Assembly (NCBI RefSeq): GCF_025753795.1
Contig: NZ_JAOWPS010000006.1
Span: 186,001-250,000, forward strand
DNA: 64,000 nucleotides
Reading direction: 5' to 3'
Source: Mesorhizobium sp. YC-39
GTDB lineage: Bacteria; Pseudomonadota; Alphaproteobacteria; Rhizobiales; Rhizobiaceae
Position 1 is the stretch's first letter. Every line of letters starts with the position of its first letter. The notes beneath the pieces were generated by a model that saw only the letters and a list, made by a program, of their open reading frames with translations, searched no databases and was not told the origin of the DNA. Shown piece by piece: positions 57,549 through 64,000 of the stretch. The translations under genes and the position numbers were made by a program.

Positions 57549-58397
57549 TCAGCCAGTTGGCGCTGGCCTAATCTCAGGCCGGCCGGCCTTCATCAGGTCG
57601 AGGATCTTTTCTAGCCGGGCGACGACATCGCTGGTTTCCAAAAGCTGCTGCTTCTGTTCGATACTGATCGACAGCAGCGGCGCGAGCGTATCGGCCAGCA
57701 CACCGGGATCGCCGATGGAGGGCAGGCCGAGCCGCGCCTTGGGCCTTCGTTGAACCGAGGAAAAATCGATGTTGGCGTAGCTCTGATATGTATCGAGAAC
57801 CGCGCTCGAACTTGCTGCCGCCTCCGCCGATTGGCCACGCTGCTCTTCGACCGGCGCGACCTCCGCCGCCAGAAAGTCGGCGTTGACCAGGTAAAGGATC
57901 GCGGCTCGCTGGAGGCCGGAGACGGAGACCTTGAGAACCCCATCCACCTGTGTCTGGCAGTTTATCACGTTTGCCGTGACACCCACCGGATAGAGGGATT
58001 CAAGGTTGCCGGGATCATCGTCGCCAGCCCGCTTCTGGGCGACCACGAGAACGCGGCGGTCGCCTGCCATGGCGTGCTCCACCGCGCGCCGCGTTTTGTC
58101 GCGGCCCACGAAGACCGGAACCGTCATTTGCGGAAAGAGTACGAAATCCCGCATTGGAAAAATCGGCAGATTCGCGCCGGAGGAGGGGGGCGGGCTGGCC
58201 TCGGGCGCCGGGTTTCTAGGCCCGGCGCCGACTGGTTGGCTCGCCTGAATCCTCGCAGCCAATACGTTCCAGTCGCGGAGGCCGAGGATCCTGGCAATGA
58301 GCTCGAGGCTTTCGCTGTGGGACAGGGTAACGGATTTGGCGCTCAGCACTTCGGACAGCGTTTGCGCCATGGCTTTTGCATCGCGGAAATCGCGCAT
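57549..58397 (-). CDS. LON substrate-binding-domain protein with an N-terminal helical module
   Basis: 282 residues with no ATPase or protease part. Residues 1-55 (MRDFRDAKAMAQTLSEVLSA, then SESLELIARILGLRDWNVLA) match a small N-terminal module that alphaproteobacterial proteins annotated as glyoxalase-superfamily also carry. Residues about 75-282 are a LON N-terminal-like domain: LPIFPMRDFVLFPQMTVPVF, RRVLVVAQKR, YPVGVTANVINC and a helical end. The middle (188-200) is Ala/Ser-rich linker. It could present or bind unfolded proteins without degrading them. Single gene. Confidence 0.82.
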   Translation of the reverse strand: MRDFRDAKAMAQTLSEVLSAKSVTLSHSESLELIARILGLRDWNVLAARIQASQPVGAGPRNPAPEASPPPSSGANLPIFPMRDFVLFPQMTVPVFVGRDKTRRAVEHAMAGDRRVLVVAQKRAGDDDPGNLESLYPVGVTANVINCQTQVDGVLKVSVSGLQRAAILYLVNADFLAAEVAPVEEQRGQSAEAAASSSAVLDTYQSYANIDFSSVQRRPKARLGLPSIGDPGVLADTLAPLLSISIEQKQQLLETSDVVARLEKILDLMKAGRPEIRPAPTG

Positions 58398-58517
58398 GGA
58401 ATCATCCTTTGCTTCGAAGAACGGAAGACGTCAGGGCTTGCGTTACTGACCCGTTCGTTCGGGCAAAGGGAGCCTGAAGTGGCTCGATACATTCACCTTA
58501 CCCCGGAGGGCGCAAGC

Positions 58518-58538
58518 AGCAGGTTGTATCCACCTGCT
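58518..58538. other. Hairpin in the gap between the SET and LON-domain genes
   Basis: AGCAGGT (58518-58524) and ACCTGCT (58532-58538) pair around TGTATCC. Also in the gap 58398-58601, CCCG-TTCGTT-CGGG. Nothing else is recognised there. Confidence 0.4.
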
Positions 58539-58601
58539 TGGAAGGTGCGCTGAAGGTCCGGTGTTGTCAATCCTGCCCGCGCTGCATTCCACGTTCCCGA
58601 T

Positions 58602-58991
58602 TTACGGGTGGCGATCGCCCAGGAAATCGAAGCCGGTCTCGAAGAAATGATTGTAGTCGCAGGTCATTTCCTCGCCGGCCGCGATGTCGCGCAACGCATA
58701 TGTCTCCTCCGGCGAGGAGACGTCGCAATTCGGATTGTCGTCGTGGTTCATGTAGCGCGCATCGTCGGCTTCGAAGACGATGTAGTTCGGATCGCGGCGA
58801 TCGGGATAGGAGTAGCGGTCGAGATAGTCTTTGACCGGTCCGGTTTCACGCTCATAGGTCTCGACCTCGATGCGGCGGTCGTATTTGGGATCGAGCTTCC
58901 AGACCAGTGTGCCGCGGCGAATGTGGTTCTTGGCGAAAACGCCGATGCCCTGGATGGGCGATTTGTCGAGATAGACGTCGACGAGCAACAT
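58602..58991 (-). CDS. SET-domain protein (lysine methyltransferase-like)
   Basis: A compact 129-residue SET domain from ATG 58991; the open frame extends upstream to 59768 but is antisense to other genes. GIGVFAKNHIRRGTLVW at 15-31 is the SAM-binding start, NHDDNPNCDV at 82-91 is the NHS-type motif, and GEEMTCDYN at 106-114 carries the catalytic-type Tyr113. Proteins of this kind methylate lysine on unknown bacterial targets. No pre- or post-SET Cys cluster is present. Confidence 0.87.
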   Translation of the reverse strand: MLLVDVYLDKSPIQGIGVFAKNHIRRGTLVWKLDPKYDRRIEVETYERETGPVKDYLDRYSYPDRRDPNYIVFEADDARYMNHDDNPNCDVSSPEETYALRDIAAGEEMTCDYNHFFETGFDFLGDRHP

Positions 58992-59030
58992 GGCGGAAAC
59001 CTTGGCGTGACTGGATGATTTGCGGCTGTG

Positions 59031-59060
59031 AAAAAAGCCGCGCACTGGGTAGCGCGCGGC
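59031..59060 (-). terminator. Terminator of the ptrB-lysE unit
   Basis: On the minus strand GCCGCGC (59060-59054), ten-base loop, GCGCGGC (59043-59037), then six T (59036-59031). It lies 45 bases past the lysE-like stop. Confidence 0.85.
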
Positions 59061-59104
59061 CGTTGCAATTGCGAGCGGAAAATCAGCGGATCGTCGTTCT
59101 CGCT

Positions 59105-59731
59105 TTAGCGCTGCTGCAGTGCCAGACGGACGCCCAAAGCGCAGTAGATTCCGCCGACAATCTTGCCCTGCCATTTTAGCACTGTCGGATTTCGGCGCAG
59201 GAAAGTACCGAGCTGCCCGGCGCCTACTGCAAACACGACCGTACTGAAAAAACCCAGCAAGACAAAGACCACTCCCAATACAGTCAACTGAAGCATGACC
59301 GATCCATTTTCGGGCCGCACGAACTGAGGAAGAAATGCGAGGAAGAAAAGCGCGGTCTTGGGGTTGAGCACCTCGGTCAGGATAGCCTGCCGAAAAGCCT
59401 TGGCAGCGGAGATCGCAAGCACGCCGGTGGCCGGGTTGGCCGGTGTTTTTTCCATGATCGCGCGGATGCCGAGATAAACGAGGTAGGCCGCGCCGATGTA
59501 CTTTACGATGCTGAACAGCGTTGCCGAAGCGGCGATAACAGCCGAAATGCCGACTATCGCCATGAAGGTGTGAACCACGTCGCCGGCCGCGATCCCGGCG
59601 CCGGTCGCGATGCCCACCCTGGTCCCAGAACTGGTTGCCCGCGCCACGGTCAGAAGGGTGGCTGGGCCTGGAATGAATACAAAGCCAAGCACAACCGCGA
59701 CATACGCAGCCAATGTAGCCAGATCGATCAT
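59105..59731 (-). CDS. LysE/RhtB-family amino-acid exporter
   Basis: Six-span inner-membrane exporter of 208 residues, probably for amino acids or homoserine-lactone-like compounds. The family opening FIPGPATLLTVARATSSG near 18-35 and GAAYLVYLGIRAI near 80-92 are typical; LTEVLNPKTALFFLAFLPQF at 118-137 is the conserved middle. It overlaps the S9 peptidase stop by 4 bases, so the two are coupled: peptides are cut and excess residues may be exported. Confidence 0.9.
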   Translation of the reverse strand: MIDLATLAAYVAVVLGFVFIPGPATLLTVARATSSGTRVGIATGAGIAAGDVVHTFMAIVGISAVIAASATLFSIVKYIGAAYLVYLGIRAIMEKTPANPATGVLAISAAKAFRQAILTEVLNPKTALFFLAFLPQFVRPENGSVMLQLTVLGVVFVLLGFFSTVVFAVGAGQLGTFLRRNPTVLKWQGKIVGGIYCALGVRLALQQR

Positions 59732-61851
59732 ACGTCGGTTCCTCCGGTAAGGTTTTCCTTCCCTGCAACCTTCAGCGCAAAGGCATATGTATAGGCGATC
59801 TCTTCCAGCCGCGAAAACCGGCCAGAGGCGCCGGCATGGCCGGAATCCATGTTGATCTTGAACAGCACAGGATTATCGCCGCTCTTGCGCTCGCGCAGCC
59901 GCGCCACCCATTTGGCCGGCTCCCAATAGGTGACGCGCGGGTCGGTGAGGCCGGCCAGCGCCAGGATCGGCGGATAGTCGAGTGCGCCGACATTGTCATA
60001 GGGCGAGTAGGCGGCGATCGTGCGGTAGTCCTCTTCCGAAGCGATCGGATTGCCCCATTCCGGCCATTCCGGCGGCGTCAGCGGCAAGGTGGCGTCGAGC
60101 ATGGTGGTGAGCACGTCGACGAACGGAACCTCGGCGACGATGCCGCCGACGCATTCCGGCGCCATGTTGGCGATCGCCCCCATCAGCATGCCGCCGGCCG
60201 AGCCGCCTTGCGCGACGATGCGGTCGTGGGCCGTGTAGCGCTCGGCGACGAGATGATGCGCGACGGCGATGAAATCCGTGAACGTGTTCATCTTGTGCGC
60301 CCGCTTGCCGTCATCATACCAGCCGTAGCCCTTGTCCTTGCCGCCGCGGACATGGGCGATCGCATAGACAAAACCGCGATCGACCAGCGAAAGGCAGTTG
60401 GTGTTGAACGAAGCCGGCACCGTGATGCCGTAGGAGCCATAGCCATAGAGCAGGCAAGGTGCCGATCCGTCGAGCGGCGTGTCGCGGTGATGGATGAGCG
60501 AGATCGGCACCAGCTCGCCGTCGCTGGCGGGCGCCATCAGCCGCCGGGTGACATAGTGGTCCGGGTCGTGTCCGGATGGCACTTCCTGGGTCTTCAGCAG
60601 CACGCGCTCGCGGGTGCGCATGTTGTAGTCGAAGACCTGCGCCGGCGTCGTCATCGACGAATAGGAAAAACGCATGATTTCGGTGTCGTATTCATAGGAT
60701 CCGGACAGGCCGAGTGAGAAGGCTTCCTCGTCGAGTGAGATGAGGTGCTCCTCGCCGCTCTTGCGGTCGCGAACGACGATACGCGGCAGGCCTTCCTTGC
60801 GTTCCAGCCTGACCATATGATCCCTGAAGCCGATCACCGACAGGATCAGTCGGCCCGCCTCGTGCGGCACCAGTTCCTGCCAGTTGGCGCGCACCGGATC
60901 GCTGGCTGGCGCCGTCATGACCTTGAAGTCCTTGGCGCCGTCGGCATTGGTTAGGATGAAGAAGAGGTCGCCGCCTTCCTCGAGGTCGTATTGCAGGCCG
61001 GTCTCGCGCGGGCAAACCAACTTCGGTTCGGCCAGCGGCTCGTCGGCGCGCATGATACGGTATTCCGAGGTCTCGTGATCGTTGATACCGATCATGATCC
61101 ACTCATTGGAGCGCGTGCCGCCGACATTCATGAAGAAGCCGGGGTCGGTTTCCTCATAGATCAGCCGGTCGTTTTCAGGCCTGTCGCCAAGGGCATGGAA
61201 CAGTACCTTGGAAGGGCGATGGTTGGAATCGAGGCGGGTGTAGAAAAATCCGTCATTGCCGGCGTCCCACACGCCGCCGCCGCCCGTATCCGCAATCTGG
61301 TCGGTCAGCTCGCTGCCGCTGACGAGGTCGCGCACGCGAAGCGTGAAGAATTCGGAGCCCTTGTCGTCGAATGCCCACAAGAGCTTGCCGTGATCGGCCG
61401 AATGGTCGACGCCGCCGAGGCGGAAATAGGCCTTGCCCTCGGCCTCCGCGTCGCCGTCGAGCAGGATCTGCTCATCGCCGCCATCACGCGGCATGCGGAA
61501 ATAGCGCGGCTGCTCGCCGCCAAGCTTGAAGGATGAGCCGTAGGCATAGGGCCCGTCCTTCATCGGCACGGTGGAATCGTCTTCCTTGATACGACCCTTC
61601 ATTTCTCCGAAAAGCTGCTTCTGCAACGGGACTGTGTCGGCCATCAGCACCGTCTGATAGGCATTCTCGGCTTCGAGTTGAGCGCGGATATGGCTGTCGA
61701 GCAGGGACGGATTCCTGAACATCTCTTGCCAATTATCGGCTCTCAGCCAGGCATAGTCGTCCGTCCGGGTCACTCCATGATGTACGTCGAAGACCGGCCG
61801 CTTCTCTGGCTGTGGCGGGCTGACGGTCGGAAATGCTGAGTTTTTGGTCAT
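59728..61851 (-). CDS. ptrB: Prolyl-oligopeptidase-family serine peptidase (oligopeptidase B-like)
   Basis: 707-residue S9A peptidase cleaving short peptides after basic residues if truly oligopeptidase B. N-terminal beta-propeller about 70-430; C-terminal alpha/beta hydrolase with the nucleophile Ser551 in QGGSAGGML, Asp in GLTDPRVTYWEPAKW and His in MDSGHAGASGRF. No signal peptide. The ending is coupled to the LysE-like gene. No amino-acid signature lets me separate oligopeptidase B from prolyl endopeptidase with certainty. Confidence 0.92.
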   Translation of the reverse strand: MTKNSAFPTVSPPQPEKRPVFDVHHGVTRTDDYAWLRADNWQEMFRNPSLLDSHIRAQLEAENAYQTVLMADTVPLQKQLFGEMKGRIKEDDSTVPMKDGPYAYGSSFKLGGEQPRYFRMPRDGGDEQILLDGDAEAEGKAYFRLGGVDHSADHGKLLWAFDDKGSEFFTLRVRDLVSGSELTDQIADTGGGGVWDAGNDGFFYTRLDSNHRPSKVLFHALGDRPENDRLIYEETDPGFFMNVGGTRSNEWIMIGINDHETSEYRIMRADEPLAEPKLVCPRETGLQYDLEEGGDLFFILTNADGAKDFKVMTAPASDPVRANWQELVPHEAGRLILSVIGFRDHMVRLERKEGLPRIVVRDRKSGEEHLISLDEEAFSLGLSGSYEYDTEIMRFSYSSMTTPAQVFDYNMRTRERVLLKTQEVPSGHDPDHYVTRRLMAPASDGELVPISLIHHRDTPLDGSAPCLLYGYGSYGITVPASFNTNCLSLVDRGFVYAIAHVRGGKDKGYGWYDDGKRAHKMNTFTDFIAVAHHLVAERYTAHDRIVAQGGSAGGMLMGAIANMAPECVGGIVAEVPFVDVLTTMLDATLPLTPPEWPEWGNPIASEEDYRTIAAYSPYDNVGALDYPPILALAGLTDPRVTYWEPAKWVARLRERKSGDNPVLFKINMDSGHAGASGRFSRLEEIAYTYAFALKVAGKENLTGGTDV

Positions 61852-61970
61852 TGAGTCTCGCTGTGGAAATTACTTGAATGAGGAATGAACACGCCGATCA
61901 GCGCATGTTCAAGGGCCGGGATACATGTTTGCGCCGGGGCTCCAGGAGATGGGCCTGAGGAGGAGAGATC

Positions 61971-62339
61971 ATGAATATCTATTTTCGGACTGTCGCTGCT
62001 TTCGCCGTCGCATCGATAACCTTGGCTCATGCCGGCCAGTCTCATGCAACCGTGTTCGCGGCTTGGCAAGTGACCAACGTGCCGTTTGGCGATACGCTCA
62101 ACGTGCGCAAGTATCCGTCAGGGGCATCCCAGAAGCAGGCTGCCTATCCCAATGGCGCGGTCCTGCAGATGACTGGCAAATGCACCGGTGGCATAAACCT
62201 GCTCGATATCGCCAATCAGCCGGCTTGGAAGCAGGAACAGAAGATCCGCTACCGCTGGTGCGAAGTCTGGCACGATCCGGCCCAGAACGGCAATTTCGTC
62301 ACCGGCTGGGTCTACGGAAAGTACATCACTCCCCATTGA
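61971..62339 (+). CDS. Small secreted SH3-like protein
   Basis: 122 residues with a signal peptide (MNIYFRTVAAFAVASITLAH, cut near SHA-TVF). The mature part resembles a bacterial SH3 domain: DTLNVRKYPSGAS, AVLQMTGKC and GWVYGKYI. Two Cys (72 and 98) may be bridged. GGAGGAG precedes the start. Function unknown; ligand may be cell-wall peptide. Confidence 0.8.
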   Translation: MNIYFRTVAAFAVASITLAHAGQSHATVFAAWQVTNVPFGDTLNVRKYPSGASQKQAAYPNGAVLQMTGKCTGGINLLDIANQPAWKQEQKIRYRWCEVWHDPAQNGNFVTGWVYGKYITPH

Positions 62340-62379
62340 TGGATTAGTGCCGACAGCAGCGTTGATCTCTGTTTTGCCA

Positions 62380-62481
62380 ATGCATGTCGCGCAAAAGTGC
62401 GCAGCGGTTTTGCGACAACGACATGCATAAACAGGAACTTAAAGCGCGTCGCATGAATCTGCTCAGGTGCGACGCGCTTTA
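62380..62481. repeat. Extragenic repeat, family 1, copy B (full)
   Basis: Two hairpins in tandem. Hairpin 1: ATGCATGTCG (62380-62389) / CGACATGCAT (62419-62428) with inner CGCAAAA/TTTTGCG. Hairpin 2: AAAGCGCGTCGCA (62441-62453) / TGCGACGCGCTTT (62468-62480), 13 perfect pairs around TGAATCTGCTCAGG-like loop. Confidence 0.85.
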
Positions 62482-62878
62482 ATATGCCAGCACAAGCACA
62501 TCGCAACCTGCGGTTTTGTTGATTTCTGAAACAACCAGATAGCCATGCGCCACGGTCAAGCATAGCCAAGCATTCGGCCCTCTTCATCGGGCATCGCGGA
62601 TGTAAAGACGGCTTGACGTTGCGTCAACGGTTGCTGGTCTGACCAGAAAATATGCCAAAGTTACAGGTCGCACGAAAGATTGAAGCTGACTGCGGAATAT
62701 TTGATTGCCATCGACGAATATAGCGTAAGAAGCGAATTGACTTACTTGGTCTACAGGCCCATTAAGATACCGCGACGCGAATCGTAGTGGCTCTTTCCTG
62801 CAAAAAGTTCGCGCGATGCCCTATCTCTAGAAAAAAAGGGCGCAGACAGAAACAACTCTCGTTGGGGCCGTGAAGACC
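62482..62878 (+). promoter_or_regulatory. Long mucR upstream region
   Basis: Nearly 400 bases without a gene, less GC-rich than coding DNA. It contains the palindrome TTGACG-TTG-CGTCAA (62613-62627) and a candidate promoter TTGACT (62737-62742), 17 bases, CATTAA (62760-62765). Length and AT content fit an autoregulated MucR gene. Confidence 0.45.
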
Positions 62879-63304
62879 ATGGATATTATCGAAACACCTT
62901 CCAGAAACAGTGATGCGCTGATCGAATTGACGGCCGATGTGGTGGCCGCCTATGTCAGCAACAATCCGGTGCCGGTCGGCGAGCTGCCGAACCTTATCGC
63001 TGATGTCCATGCCGCTCTCGGGCGCGTGGGCGGTGCCAGCGAACAGCCTCCTGCCGACAAACAGAAGCCGGCTGTAAATCCGAAACGCTCCGTCCATGAC
63101 GACTACATCGTCTGTCTTGAGGACGGCAAGAAGTTCAAATCGCTGAAGCGTCATTTGATGACCCACTACGGTCTGACGCCGGACGAGTATCGCGAAAAGT
63201 GGAATTTGGACGCAAGCTATCCGATGGTTGCTCCAAACTATGCTGCTGCCCGCTCCCAACTCGCCAAGAAGATGGGTCTCGGTCGCAAGCGCAAGGGGCG
63301 CTGA
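62879..63304 (+). CDS. mucR: MucR/Ros-family zinc-finger transcriptional regulator
   Basis: Global regulator of exopolysaccharide, motility and cell cycle genes in rhizobia. 141 residues from ATG 62879; GTG at 62870 would add three. The N-terminal part (ALIELTADVVAAYVSNNPVP, then ELPNLIADVHAAL) is the oligomerisation helix region; the zinc finger with Cys, Asp and two His lies in IVCLEDGKKFKSLKRHLMTH, followed by YGLTPDEYREKWNL and a basic tail. Order next to a sufE-like gene is usual for the group. Confidence 0.96.
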   Translation: MDIIETPSRNSDALIELTADVVAAYVSNNPVPVGELPNLIADVHAALGRVGGASEQPPADKQKPAVNPKRSVHDDYIVCLEDGKKFKSLKRHLMTHYGLTPDEYREKWNLDASYPMVAPNYAAARSQLAKKMGLGRKRKGR

Positions 63305-63348
63305 ATCGCGCCCTTCGCAGCCTGGATACGACAAGCGACGGCGCCCTG

Positions 63349-63478
63349 ATGCGTGTCGCGCAAAAGCATGCCCACGGGCTTGACCTGAGGGTACGCAGCG
63401 GTTTTGCGATAGACGACATGCATAAAGCAAGAACCTAAAGCGCGTCGCATGAATCTGTTCAAACGCGACGCGCCTTAG
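63349..63478. repeat. Extragenic repeat, family 1, copy C with an insertion
   Basis: Same two-hairpin layout as copy B: ATGCGTGTCG (63349) to CGACATGCAT (63423), and CTAAAGCGCGTCGC (63435-63448) / GCGACGCGCCTTAG (63465-63478, one mismatch). About 27 extra bases sit inside hairpin 1. Lies between mucR and sufE, where it may end both transcripts. Confidence 0.85.
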
Positions 63479-63503
63479 GGCGCCGTTTTGGTTTTTGGAA
63501 TAA

Positions 63504-63932
63504 TCAGGCGGTCTGCTTCAAGGCAGCCTCGGCGTCGCGCTTGATGCGCTTGACCATCGAACGAAGACCATTGGCGCGCTGCGGCGACAGGTGCTCGTCG
63601 AGGCCGAGCCCCTTCAGGGTGGCTTCGGCGTCGGTTTTCTGGATCTCGCTCGCCGGCCGCCCCGAAAACAGCGCCAGCATGATGGCAACGAGGCCGCGCA
63701 CGATATGGGCGTCCGAATCGCCCTTGAAGGTGATGACCGGGTCAGCGCCCGGTTCTTGTTCGGTCGTCAGCCACACCTGGCTGACGCAGCCGGGCACCTT
63801 GTTGGCGGGGTTGCGGTCGGCGTCGGGAAACGGCGGCAGCGCTTCACCCAGTTCGATCACATAGCGATAGCGGTCTTCCCACTCATCGAGCAGGGAAAAG
63901 TCGTCGCGTATCGTTTGGATCGTCGTGGTCAT
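63504..63932 (-). CDS. sufE: SufE-family Fe-S assembly protein
   Basis: Accepts sulfur from cysteine desulfurase for Fe-S cluster assembly. 142 residues from ATG 63932 (GTG 63935 precedes it). Active Cys49 is in NKVPGCVSQVWL, GLVAIMLALFSGRPASEI and LGLDEHLSPQRANGLRSM are typical. No suf genes are adjacent; convergent with mucR. Confidence 0.93.
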   Translation of the reverse strand: MTTTIQTIRDDFSLLDEWEDRYRYVIELGEALPPFPDADRNPANKVPGCVSQVWLTTEQEPGADPVITFKGDSDAHIVRGLVAIMLALFSGRPASEIQKTDAEATLKGLGLDEHLSPQRANGLRSMVKRIKRDAEAALKQTA

Positions 63933-64000
63933 CACCCCCGGATATAGTCATCCGGCGCTGCCGCGTCACGGAAAAAGAGGAAAAACACCGCAGACGTCGA

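Noticed and set aside
58500..58600. tRNA-like stems between the SET and LON-domain genes
   Set aside because: A hairpin and TTCG loop are seen, but no cloverleaf or T-arm consensus.
58992..59768. Upstream extension of the SET gene reading frame
   Set aside because: It runs antisense-like through lysE in another frame and past a terminator; the SET fold starts at the ATG 58991.

Overview
The window looks like chromosome of an alphaproteobacterial rhizobium, most probably Mesorhizobium or a close relative. This is inferred from gene families and order: a Ros/MucR regulator divergent from sufE-like, a frcBCA-type sugar transporter behind a ROK regulator, a glgP-glgB-glgC-glgA-pgm-glgX operon, a betI-betC-betA-betB operon, GC-rich coding DNA and several families of short extragenic palindromes. 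No nod, nif, phage, transposase, rRNA or CRISPR sequence was seen, so this reads as a core metabolic region, not a symbiosis island.

Layout. 1-1074: 3'-truncated (by the window edge) sugar aminotransferase. 1344-7232: a sugar-uptake locus, with fructokinase, FucU-like mutarotase and ROK regulator on the minus strand facing frcB-frcC-frcA on the plus strand across a large palindrome. 7451-20482: a seven-gene glycogen operon (phosphorylase, branching enzyme, ADP-glucose pyrophosphorylase, synthase, phosphoglucomutase, debranching enzyme, and a GH13 alpha-glucosidase). 20555-22818: a TadE/TadG-like pair. 23192-28624: an oligopeptide ABC transporter with fused ATPases. 28697-28773: tRNA-Pro(CGG). 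28977-32480: a phosphohexomutase, then an NmrA-like oxidoreductase divergent from a LysR regulator. 32513-38783: choline-O-sulfate/choline-to-betaine operon with a PLP dehydratase inserted. 39011-43434: thiolase, asparaginase, Tat-exported beta-helix protein, GreA-like factor and a frameshifted antitoxin. 43475-47034: methylmalonyl-CoA mutase subunits. 47415-48959: HerA-like ATPase. 49069-53270: envelope-flavoured region with two exported repeat proteins, a decayed patatin gene and an L,D-transpeptidase. 53448-63932: haloacid dehalogenase, class IV aminotransferase, superoxide dismutase, two c-type cytochromes, LON-domain protein, SET protein, LysE exporter, S9 peptidase, small secreted protein, MucR and SufE.

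How it fits together. Sugar uptake and phosphorylation sit beside a complete glycogen synthesis and breakdown cycle, so carbon import and storage are neighbours. The bet operon converts choline sulfate to the osmoprotectant glycine betaine. Opp, asparaginase, S9 peptidase and LysE suggest peptide and amino-acid scavenging.

The least explained parts are the pair of exported repeat proteins at 49069-51760 with the decayed gene beside them, the LON-domain fusion without a protease at 57549-58397, the dehydratase inside the bet operon, and the palindromic repeats, one of which encodes the C-terminus of GlgX. I found no convincing wholly new multi-gene system. The exported repeat-protein pair is the best candidate.
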